From positions 1 through 32,283 of the forward strand of contig CAITYF010000004.1 in assembly GCA_903896545.1 (NCBI GenBank): DNA of 32,283 nucleotides, written 5' to 3'. Shown one piece after another: positions 14,533-21,622 of the stretch (the first letter of the stretch is position 1; each line of letters opens with the position of its first letter). Under the pieces are notes generated by a model. It searched no databases. It was not told the DNA's origin and saw nothing but the letters and a program-made list of their open reading frames with translations. Source of the DNA: an uncultured Myxococcales bacterium (GTDB lineage: Bacteria > Myxococcota_A > UBA9042). The translations under genes and the position numbers were made by a program.

Positions 14533-16106
14533 AGTCAGCCCCTTGGCAAGCTTTTGTCCCAATGGGCGGCAGCGGTCAGCGCTTTTTGAACGCCGGCCAC
14601 GAATTGCCCAAGCCGCTCATCGTCGTTGACGACCGGCCGATGCTGGCGCACGTGTTGGCCGACCTGGCGGGCTGCGAGCGGCTGATCTGCGGTGTGCGCG
14701 AGGAGCATCTGCGCACGACTGCGATCGCGGATGAGATACTCCGGCTGCGTCCCGACGCGCAGATCGTGCCGGTGCCCGCGCACAAGGACGGCCCCGTACG
14801 CACGCTCCTGGATGCCGCGCACGCGATCGACCCGGAGCTGCCGCTGCTCGTGCACTACGCAGACTACGCGACGGGCTGGAACTTCGCGCGGTTCCGTGCC
14901 TGGTGCGCGGCGCACGAGTGGGAAGCGGCGTTGGATGTCTACACAGGCCATTTGCCGCATCTGGGGGGACCAACGCGCTACGCCGGCGTCCGTGTTGACG
15001 GCGAACGCGTGCTGGAAATCCGCGAGAAGCACAGCTTCACCGCGGAGATGCGCGACGGCTGGCATTCCGCGGGTGGCTACTGGGTCAAGCGTGCGGGCGA
15101 CCTGCTCGCGGCTGGCCGCGCCGTGATGAACGACGACTCACGGGTGTCCGGCGAGTGGTTCGTCTCGACAGCACTGGGACACCTCGTCGCGAACGGCATG
15201 AGAACGGGGCGATTTCCGCTGGAGTTCTTCCACCAGTGGGGCACGCCGGAAGATCTACGGACGTGGCAGCAATGGCAGCGCGGCCTGACCCAGCTGGACG
15301 CGCAGATCGCGGCCGCGCGGGATCTGCGCAGCCGTTCGACGCAAGTGGTGCTGATGGCCGGTCGCGGTCAGCGGTTCGCAGTCGATGGCGAAAGCGTGCC
15401 GAAGCCGTTCGTGCCCGTCGCCGGTGCGCCCATGGTCGTTCAAGGCGCGTCACTCCTGCCGACGCCGCCGCGGCGGGTCGTCGTGACCCGGAGCGAGCAC
15501 ATCGACGACGTGCTGATCTTGCCTTGGCCTTGGGTGGAGACCGAACTTGTGGCCGTCGATTCGGTGACCCAAGGGCAGGCGATCTCGGCGGACTTGGGGC
15601 TGGCGTGCGTGCCGCCCGATGCGCCCGTATTGGTGACGCCGTGCGATGCTGGTCATCTCTTTTCCGCGCAACAGTGGCTGGAACTGGAGTCGTTGGACAG
15701 CGTCGATTTGGTGGTCTGGACCGCGCCTTGGCACCAGCCCGCGCACTGGAAGCCGACGAGTTACGGCTGGGCGGACGTGGAGGACGATGGCCGCGTGCGC
15801 ACAATCCGTGTGAAGCAGCCGGTCGACGGCCCTCCATTGGCGCAACAGCAGGTGCTGACCGGGCAATTCTGGGCCCCTCACGCTGGACGCCTGCGAGCGG
15901 CGATCGCGGAATTGGTTGCAGCGGACGAACGCGTCGGCGGCGAATTCTACCTCGACAGCGTCGCGCGGCGTCTGGTCGCCCAAGGCGCGCGGGTGAGGGC
16001 GATGCCGGCCGACTTGTGGCTCTCCTGGGGAACACCACAGGAGGTTGCGGACTTTGCCTACTGGAATCGCCTCTTTCGCCAGGGCAGACCGATGGGGCAA
16101 CCATGA
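14529..16106 (+). CDS. Tandem-domain sugar-phosphate nucleotidyltransferase
   Basis: Protein of 525 aa made of two nucleotidyltransferase domains in series. Domain 1 (about 8-250) has PMGGSGQRF, PKPL with K28, a metal-site candidate D112 in HYADYATGW, and a closing QWGTPEDL. Domain 2 (about 272-520) has LMAGRGQRF (275-283), PKPF with K292, D373 in TPCDAGH, and a closing SWGTPQEV. Each domain therefore keeps the G-x-G-x-R loop, the PKP lysine and the WGTP motif, and both may be active. Such enzymes join a sugar-1-phosphate to NTP, giving an NDP-sugar and pyrophosphate. Whether the two domains use different substrates is unknown. The GTG start overlaps the aldolase stop (GTGA), and the stop overlaps the next ATG. 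Confidence 0.82.
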   Translation: MKSAPWQAFVPMGGSGQRFLNAGHELPKPLIVVDDRPMLAHVLADLAGCERLICGVREEHLRTTAIADEILRLRPDAQIVPVPAHKDGPVRTLLDAAHAIDPELPLLVHYADYATGWNFARFRAWCAAHEWEAALDVYTGHLPHLGGPTRYAGVRVDGERVLEIREKHSFTAEMRDGWHSAGGYWVKRAGDLLAAGRAVMNDDSRVSGEWFVSTALGHLVANGMRTGRFPLEFFHQWGTPEDLRTWQQWQRGLTQLDAQIAAARDLRSRSTQVVLMAGRGQRFAVDGESVPKPFVPVAGAPMVVQGASLLPTPPRRVVVTRSEHIDDVLILPWPWVETELVAVDSVTQGQAISADLGLACVPPDAPVLVTPCDAGHLFSAQQWLELESLDSVDLVVWTAPWHQPAHWKPTSYGWADVEDDGRVRTIRVKQPVDGPPLAQQQVLTGQFWAPHAGRLRAAIAELVAADERVGGEFYLDSVARRLVAQGARVRAMPADLWLSWGTPQEVADFAYWNRLFRQGRPMGQP

Positions 16107-16816
16107 GAGCGCAACTGAGCATCGTCATCCCGTGCTGGAACGAGTCGGCGAACTTGCCGGCGCTCATCGCGGCGTGGGCGGCGCTGTGGGAGCCGGGTGA
16201 CGGCTGGGAGCTGATCCTCGTCGACAACGGGAGCACGGACGGTTCGGCAGCGATCCTGGCTGCAGCCACGCTGGAACACACGTTCCTGCGCATCGCGACG
16301 GTGGCGCCGCCCAACGTCGGCTATGGACACGGCATCTTGACGGGCTTGAAGCTGGCCGGAGGTGAAACCCTGGCGTGGACGCACGCCGACGGCCAGACAC
16401 CGCCCGCGGACGTCCTGCGCGCCTGGCAGGCATGGCGGGAGAGTCCGCAGCCGTTGCAGACCGTTGTCAAAGGGCGCCGTCAAGGGCGACCGCTTCTGGA
16501 CCGCGCATTCACGACCGGCATGAGCGCTTGGGCGACCGCGCTTCTGGGTACGCCGCTGCACGACATCAACGCGCAGCCCAAGCTGTTTCCCCGGGCTCTG
16601 CTTGCAGAATTTCGCGATCCGCCGACGGACCTCTCGCTCGACGTTTACTTGCTCTGGCTCGCCAAGCGCTGCCAATACGCGGTTCTGACCATCGACGTCT
16701 CCTTTGGTCAGCGTGCGCACGGTCAATCGCGGTGGGCGGCGACGTTTCCCTCGCGGCTGCGGGCGGTGCGTCGGACGATCGCGCTCCTGTGGAAGTTGCG
16801 CTCGCGGGTCGCGTAG
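16103..16816 (+). CDS. Family 2 glycosyltransferase
   Basis: Soluble GT-A-fold transferase of 237 aa, similar to dolichol-/polyprenyl-phosphate sugar synthases but with no C-terminal membrane helices. Motifs are IVIPCWNES (7-15), ILVDNGSTDGS with D41, WTHADGQTP as the DxD-equivalent (D96), KGRRQGRPLLDRAFTTGMS and DINAQPKLF. The enzyme should use the nucleotide sugar made by the preceding gene and could load it on a polyprenyl phosphate for the two GT-C proteins, which is inference. It is the last gene coupled by a 4-bp overlap; 102 bp separate it from the next start. No terminator hairpin with a T-tract is visible after it. Confidence 0.87.
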   Translation: MRAQLSIVIPCWNESANLPALIAAWAALWEPGDGWELILVDNGSTDGSAAILAAATLEHTFLRIATVAPPNVGYGHGILTGLKLAGGETLAWTHADGQTPPADVLRAWQAWRESPQPLQTVVKGRRQGRPLLDRAFTTGMSAWATALLGTPLHDINAQPKLFPRALLAEFRDPPTDLSLDVYLLWLAKRCQYAVLTIDVSFGQRAHGQSRWAATFPSRLRAVRRTIALLWKLRSRVA

Positions 16817-16918
16817 TTCCGGGTCCGCCGTGGCCGGTCACGGTCGCTTGACGCGATCTGACGGATTTGCGCAGACTGGCAAGCGCGCCAGCCAAACGTG
16901 GCGATGTGGGTGATTTGC

Positions 16919-18010
16919 GTGTCGCAATTGACTGCTTCCGGCGGTTTTCCCGTGGGTCTGCCGCCTGCGATCCAAAGCCCTGCGGCGTGGCTGGGGCCTG
17001 ACTTGGTGGCGAGCGGCGGCCTCATCGCCCACCTGACCGACTCCGAGCTGCGCGAGCTGGAGGCGACAACCGCGCCGTGGCTCGCCCGCGCGGAGGTCGA
17101 TCCGGCGGCGCTCAACGACCTGACGCCGGTGAACTTCCCCTTGCTGACCTTGGCGCCGCGCTTGGCAGCTTGGCGTGCGGAACTGCTCGAAGGTCGCGGT
17201 TTTGTGCTGGCCCGCGGCGTTCCCTTGCAGGCTTGGGGACGTCGCTTCAGCGCGGTGGCGTTCTTCGGGCTGGGTGTGCATCTTGGCCGTCCGCGACCGC
17301 AGAACGCGCAAGGGCACCTGCTCGGCCACGTCCGCGATCTGGGCATGTCGTCGGACGATCCCAATGTCCGCGTGTACCAAACTGCCGAACGGCAGACGTA
17401 CCACACGGATTCGGCCGACGTCGTCGGGCTGCTCTGTCTGCAAACGGCGAAGTCGGGCGGCTTGTCGGCGCTCGTGTCGTCGGAAACGGTCTACAACGAG
17501 ATGCGACGCCGCCGACCGGATCTGGCGCAGTTGCTCTGTGCGCCTCTGGCCATGGACCGCCGTGGTGAAGTGCCGCCGGGTGCCAAGCCCTACTTTGAGA
17601 TCCCGATTTTCAACTGGTTTGCCGGCAAGCTCTCGGTTTTCTACCAGCGGCAGTACTTCGATTCGGCGCAGCGTTTCCCCGATGCGCCGCGTCTCACGCC
17701 CGTCCACGTCGAGGCGCTGGACCTGCTCGATGCGCTGACTGACGACCCGACGCTCCACTTCACGACCGCGCTGGAGCCAGGCGACCTGCAGTTCGTCCAC
17801 AACCACAATCTGCTGCACGACCGAACGGCGTTTGAGAACTGGCCAGAAGCCGAGCGGCAGCGCCACTTGCTGCGTCTCTGGCTGGCTCCGGAAGACGCGC
17901 GACCCTTGCCGCTGGTTTTTGCGCTGCGTTACGGCAGCGTGGTGCCGGGCGAGCGCGGCGGCGTGGCGATGCCCGAATCGGGCGGGATCTTTCCGCTGCC
18001 GGACGCGTGA
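16919..18010 (+). CDS. TauD/TfdA-type Fe(II)/2-oxoglutarate dioxygenase
   Basis: Soluble oxygenase of 363 aa. The facial triad is visible: H162 and D164 in TYHTDSADVVGLL and the distal H300 in NHNLLHDRTAF. R319 in RHLLRLWL is a good 2-oxoglutarate ligand. The family hydroxylates small molecules or free/bound amino acids, and the substrate here is unknown. The N-terminus (GLPPAIQSPAAWLGPDL) is typical of the TauD-like group that includes biosynthetic oxygenases. GTG at 16898 and ATG at 16904 are alternative starts. I prefer GTG at 16919 because GGTGAT, a good anti-SD match, lies 4 bp before it. It may be a tailoring enzyme for the upstream glycan locus or independent. The stop is 6 bp from the convergent gene at 18017. 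Confidence 0.82.
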   Translation: MSQLTASGGFPVGLPPAIQSPAAWLGPDLVASGGLIAHLTDSELRELEATTAPWLARAEVDPAALNDLTPVNFPLLTLAPRLAAWRAELLEGRGFVLARGVPLQAWGRRFSAVAFFGLGVHLGRPRPQNAQGHLLGHVRDLGMSSDDPNVRVYQTAERQTYHTDSADVVGLLCLQTAKSGGLSALVSSETVYNEMRRRRPDLAQLLCAPLAMDRRGEVPPGAKPYFEIPIFNWFAGKLSVFYQRQYFDSAQRFPDAPRLTPVHVEALDLLDALTDDPTLHFTTALEPGDLQFVHNHNLLHDRTAFENWPEAERQRHLLRLWLAPEDARPLPLVFALRYGSVVPGERGGVAMPESGGIFPLPDA

Positions 18011-18016
18011 CGCTGC

Positions 18017-19054
18017 TTAAACGATCGCTTCGAGCGACATGTCCAGATCAGCCATCCGCGGACCGCGATCGTGAAGATCGCGCGGCTGCTCAAAGATCGG
18101 CAGCGGCGAATGGCCGATCGCCACCGCGTGTTCAGCCAGCGCCAGCGACGCGAGAAGCACTTCGGACGAAACCCGGACCTGGCGCAGATCTGCCAAAGCC
18201 GCGGCATAGCGAATCGCCAGCGCGGCGCTTTCCAACAGCTCCGCCCACGCGCGTGCAAGCGTCAGGTCGCGGTCAAACGGCAGCGCGAGAAGCCGTGCGC
18301 CCAGCCACGTCTCCCACACGCTCAGCAGACTGCGCTCCGCGGGCACCAGCCAGAGCCGCACTTGCTCGCGCCATTCGCCGCTGAGCGCGTCCAACAGCGG
18401 CGGCAAGTCGTCGGCCCGCAGTGCGAGCTCCGGAAACAGGTGCCGCGCATCCACCGCGAATTTCGCGAGTGCCTCCGGATGGGCAGTCGCGCAACGCGCT
18501 TCCATGAAGGCGCGAAAGGCCAGAAAGCCGCGTGGCGTCAAGGTCGGCGCATCCGAAGGCAACGCCCGGGTGAATTGCGCCGCGTCAAAGGTCATCGCCA
18601 GTCGCGTCAGACGCCCCAGGAGAGGCAGACTCGGCTCAGCCGCCAGATCCAGCAGCACGTCGCGCAGGCTCACAAACGCGGGCCACGGCACGGGCGTGTC
18701 GGAAAACAACAGGACGTGCGGCTTGCCATCGGGCTTCCAGACGCGCAGCGGTTGCCGCCATCCGCCGTCACTGTGGGCGGGCGTCACGGCCTCTTCGGCG
18801 CGCAACAGGTGCGCACGCACGCTTGGGCAGAGCGCTGAAAACGAGAGTGAGGCGCCATCAGGCGTCTGCACGGCCTGCAGCGGAAAGTCGTTCCAAGCCG
18901 TCGTCCCCGTCGCCGCGTCCGCGTTCAGCGCCACCGCGGCTGATGCCCGCCCTGGATGTCCGTCCAATGCCGCTGCCGTCCGCACGCGTTTGCAGGTGCA
19001 CGTTGCGCGTTGGCACGAGAAGCTGTCGAGTACCGAGGCAAAAGTCACGCGCAC
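18017..19054 (-). CDS. Hypothetical protein, 345 aa
   Basis: I do not recognise this protein. It starts VRVTFASVLDSFSCQRATCTCKRVRT, with three cysteines in seven residues, has no signal peptide or membrane helix, and is largely alpha-helical and leucine/alanine-rich from residue 130 on. A repeated LRxxxLxLAxEP-like helical style suggests a solenoid or all-helical fold. The frame opens at 19075 with TTG, but GGAGG stands 7 bp before the GTG at 19054, so I use that. It follows the 130-aa gene by 24 bp and the rplC gene upstream, so the three probably share a transcript. Its 3' end meets the dioxygenase gene convergently with 6 bp between stops. Confidence 0.6.
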   Translation of the reverse strand: MRVTFASVLDSFSCQRATCTCKRVRTAAALDGHPGRASAAVALNADAATGTTAWNDFPLQAVQTPDGASLSFSALCPSVRAHLLRAEEAVTPAHSDGGWRQPLRVWKPDGKPHVLLFSDTPVPWPAFVSLRDVLLDLAAEPSLPLLGRLTRLAMTFDAAQFTRALPSDAPTLTPRGFLAFRAFMEARCATAHPEALAKFAVDARHLFPELALRADDLPPLLDALSGEWREQVRLWLVPAERSLLSVWETWLGARLLALPFDRDLTLARAWAELLESAALAIRYAAALADLRQVRVSSEVLLASLALAEHAVAIGHSPLPIFEQPRDLHDRGPRMADLDMSLEAIV

Positions 19055-19078
19055 GCGAAGCCCTCCTGCCGGCAAACG

Positions 19079-19471
19079 TCAGTGCTTGGAACCGAGCCAC
19101 GCGCCGCGACTGTCGACCAGACCGACCGTGTACAGGACAACGTACCAGTCCAGCAACTCGCCAAGTTCGTTCACAACTTCTTTGGGCAGCGGCTCGCGCC
19201 ACCGGCGGCAGTGCTGGACCCACGCGCCCACATCGCGCAGCAGTTCGAGCAGCATTCCGGCCGCCTTCGCCGCCGCCTGCGCGATCTCAGCCAGTTCGAC
19301 GTGATCGGGCACATCGTCAGTCTGCATCCACGGCCGATCTTTGGTCTCCGCGCGCGGAAACTGCGACTTGCCACGCGGCAACCGCCGGACCGAGCTGCGC
19401 GGGACGCGGCCCAAATTGTCCGCGTACAGCGCGCCCGTTCCCGAACGCCTGCGAATCAGGGGATGCGTCAT
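19079..19471 (-). CDS. Hypothetical protein, 130 aa
   Basis: Unrecognised small protein. The first 48 residues are basic and probably disordered (RRRSGTGALYAD..., RRLPRGKSQFPR). Residues 52-125 look like a compact helical domain (VELAEIAQAAAKAAGMLLELL, VVNELGELLDWYVVLYTVGL). There is no signal peptide. It begins 15 bp after the rplC stop and ends 24 bp before the next gene, so it is in the rplC transcript, taking the place where rplD would stand in a normal S10 operon. It bears no resemblance to L4. An ATG inside at residue 49 could be an alternative start, because no clear ribosome site precedes the first ATG. Confidence 0.55.
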   Translation of the reverse strand: MTHPLIRRRSGTGALYADNLGRVPRSSVRRLPRGKSQFPRAETKDRPWMQTDDVPDHVELAEIAQAAAKAAGMLLELLRDVGAWVQHCRRWREPLPKEVVNELGELLDWYVVLYTVGLVDSRGAWLGSKH

Positions 19472-19486
19472 GATCGACTTTTTCGA

Positions 19487-20146
19487 CTACTCAGCCGCTT
19501 TCTTGGCCGGCTTCGCGGGCTCCTGAATCCAGATCAGGCTGCCATTGGCGCCCGGAACCGAACCCTTCACGACGACCAGATTCTTCTCCGGCTCAACCGA
19601 GTAGATCTTCAGGTTCTGGATCGTGACCTTCTCGACGCCGTAGTGACCGGCCATCTTCTTGCCCAACCACACGCGACCCGGCGTCGTGCGCATACCGAGC
19701 GAACCGCCGTGGCGGAACACTTCGTGCGTACCGTGCGAGGCCTTCGGCATGTGCATGTTGTGGCGCTTGATGACGCCCGTGAAGCCGCGGCCCTTGCTGA
19801 TGCCGCTGATGTCGACGATCTGGCCAGCCGAGAACGCCGAGGCGTCGAGCACGAAGCCGACTTCCACCTGCGCGACGTCTTCCGCCGAGATGCGCATTTC
19901 ACCGATGTGCGCGCACGGCTCGACGCCCGCCTTGATGAACAAGCCGCCTTCCGGCTTGATGACCTGCTTGGCCTTCTTGTGACCAAAACCGATGACGAGC
20001 GCGTTGTAGCCGTCCGGACCAGCTTCCGTCTTCACGCGGAGCACCGGGCAGGGCCCAACTTCCAGAACGGTCACCGGGACGCGCTGACCCTCGATGTCGA
20101 AGACCTGCGTCATACCAATTTTGCGACCGAAAAGACCTTTAGCCAT
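19487..20146 (-). CDS. rplC: 50S ribosomal protein L3
   Basis: Full-length bacterial L3 (219 aa). Clear signatures are GLFGRKIGMTQVFD at the N-terminus, DISGISKGRGFTGVIKRH, ASHGTHEVFRHGGSLG, TPGRVWLGKKMAGHYG and VVVKGSVPGANGSLIWI. The ATG has AGGAG 6 bp upstream. Oddly it lies outside an S10 ribosomal operon: upstream is folC, downstream are two unknown genes, and no rpsJ, rplD, rplW or rplB is present. In E. coli L3 the segment before TPGKV is IGQNQ, whose glutamine is methylated by PrmB; here it is LGMRT, so that site is missing. It could be the only copy, moved, or a second copy. Its sequence looks fully functional. Confidence 0.95.
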   Translation of the reverse strand: MAKGLFGRKIGMTQVFDIEGQRVPVTVLEVGPCPVLRVKTEAGPDGYNALVIGFGHKKAKQVIKPEGGLFIKAGVEPCAHIGEMRISAEDVAQVEVGFVLDASAFSAGQIVDISGISKGRGFTGVIKRHNMHMPKASHGTHEVFRHGGSLGMRTTPGRVWLGKKMAGHYGVEKVTIQNLKIYSVEPEKNLVVVKGSVPGANGSLIWIQEPAKPAKKAAE

Positions 20147-20266
20147 TTTGTGCTCCTGCCACGCCCTCTAAGCGTGCTTTTTGGAGTCCGAATCGAGCGG
20201 CTGACTTCGCCTCGTGCGGGCCAGCATCGACCATGCGCCGAATTGCGGCGCGGAAGGGCAGGGAGT
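20147..20266 (-). promoter_or_regulatory. rplC leader with two short hairpins
   Basis: The 120-bp gap between folC and rplC holds two perfect short inverted repeats. One is GCGCCG/CGGCGC at 20235-20251 with a 5-nt loop. The other is CACGC/GCGTG at 20160-20176 with a 7-nt loop, ending 2-3 bp before the AGGAG ribosome site. No T-tract follows either on the minus strand. They may form a leader structure affecting L3 translation, or the first may end folC transcription. Both are inference. Confidence 0.3.
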
Positions 20267-21622
20267 CTAGGCGTTTTCCCGGGTTTGGTCAAGACCAAGT
20301 CGGTGGTTCAGACGCGGACTCGCGATCGTACCCGCTTGCAACCATTCACCCAGCGCGTGCTGACTGCCCGTAATCGCGACGCCACAGCCTGCCACGGCTT
20401 CCGTTTGCGCCTGCGCCAGACAACGCGTCATGTTGGCCACGGCCACTTGCGCGCCAGGCGCGACGGCATCGACCACGGCAGCGAGTTCCGCGGCGTCCAG
20501 CAGGGTTTCACCCGCCATCCGCGGCAGCCAAAAGCCGGAGGCAACCGGCGCGAGCGCACGCACGATGTCGGCGGCGACGCGATCCTTGCGGACGGCGAGT
20601 ACGATTTGCCAACGATTGCCGCGCTCAGCCAGCAGCGCCGCCAGCGCCGCGATGCCCGCCGGGTTGTGCGCGGCGTCAAGGACGACGGTCGGATCGTTTG
20701 AGATCACTTCCGCGCGACACGGCCAGTCGGAGTGCGCCAACGCGCCCAAAACTTCGTCGATGCCCGCCAGTTCGCGACCTTGCGCTTCATACCACTCCGT
20801 CACGCCCTGATACGCCAGTACCGCCAGCCCGGCATTTTCCAGCTGATGCGCGCCCGGAAGCGCGATTTCCACATCCAATGGTCCGGGCAGCAGAGGCCCC
20901 GTCAACAAGCCGCCCTGCAGCCAGTTCGCGCCCACCAGCCCGCGAGGCTCCACCGAAGCGTGTTGGCCGAGCAGCAGAACGCGCGGCGTCAGGCCGTGTT
21001 TGCGCAGAGCGTTCTTGACCAACACCGCTTGCGCCGCCACCAGAATTCGCCCGTTGCGCGCAACCGCGGTCTTTTCCCACGCGATCTCCGCCAGAGTCGC
21101 GCCCAGAATCGCCGTGTGGTCGTGCGACAAGTGGGTCACGACGCTGACGATTGGCTCGGTCGCGTTCACCGCGTCGAGTCGTCCGCCCAAGCCCACTTCC
21201 AGCACGGCGATGTCCACCTCAGCGGCGGCAAAAGCCACGAATGCGGCTGCAGTCAGCGCCTCAAATGGCGTCGGTTCCAGAACTTGTGCGGCGTTCTGGA
21301 CGGCCACCAGCGCGTCATCCAACGCTTCCGCAGCCACGCAGGCATCGCCAACACGCACGCGTTCACGTGTCTCCACGAGGTGCGGCGACGTATAATGGCC
21401 GACGCGCAACCCGGCTTCCCGCAGCAGCGCCGCCAGCATCGACGAGGTCGAGCCTTTGCCGTCGGTGCCCGCCACCACGACGCACGGCATGCGCGCGTCG
21501 GGGCGATCGAGGCGTTCAAGGATCGCCTGAATGCGCGTGAGACCCAGCGCCATACCGCGCTGTCCGAGACTGGCAAGCCACAGATGGCCTGGTCCGCGAT
21601 GCGACACCAACGCTTCATTCAT
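20267..21622 (-). CDS. folC: Bifunctional folylpolyglutamate/dihydrofolate synthase
   Basis: Mur-ligase-family ATP enzyme (451 aa) that adds glutamate to dihydropteroate and/or folates in the cytosol. Visible motifs are the P-loop GTDGKGSTSS (52-61; usually GTNGKGS), HYTSPHLVETRERVR, the metal/ATP segment VLEVGLGGRLDAVN, THLSHDHTAILG, the carbamylated-lysine-type EIAWEKTAV, and DAAHNPAG in the C-terminal domain. The frame runs on to 21949 with arginine-rich sequence that is a shadow of the upstream gene. The real start is the ATG at 21622, which overlaps the stop of the beta-helix gene by one base (TGATG). No separate ribosome site is seen, so folC appears translated by coupling to that surface protein, an unusual pairing. 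Confidence 0.93.
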   Translation of the reverse strand: MNEALVSHRGPGHLWLASLGQRGMALGLTRIQAILERLDRPDARMPCVVVAGTDGKGSTSSMLAALLREAGLRVGHYTSPHLVETRERVRVGDACVAAEALDDALVAVQNAAQVLEPTPFEALTAAAFVAFAAAEVDIAVLEVGLGGRLDAVNATEPIVSVVTHLSHDHTAILGATLAEIAWEKTAVARNGRILVAAQAVLVKNALRKHGLTPRVLLLGQHASVEPRGLVGANWLQGGLLTGPLLPGPLDVEIALPGAHQLENAGLAVLAYQGVTEWYEAQGRELAGIDEVLGALAHSDWPCRAEVISNDPTVVLDAAHNPAGIAALAALLAERGNRWQIVLAVRKDRVAADIVRALAPVASGFWLPRMAGETLLDAAELAAVVDAVAPGAQVAVANMTRCLAQAQTEAVAGCGVAITGSQHALGEWLQAGTIASPRLNHRLGLDQTRENA

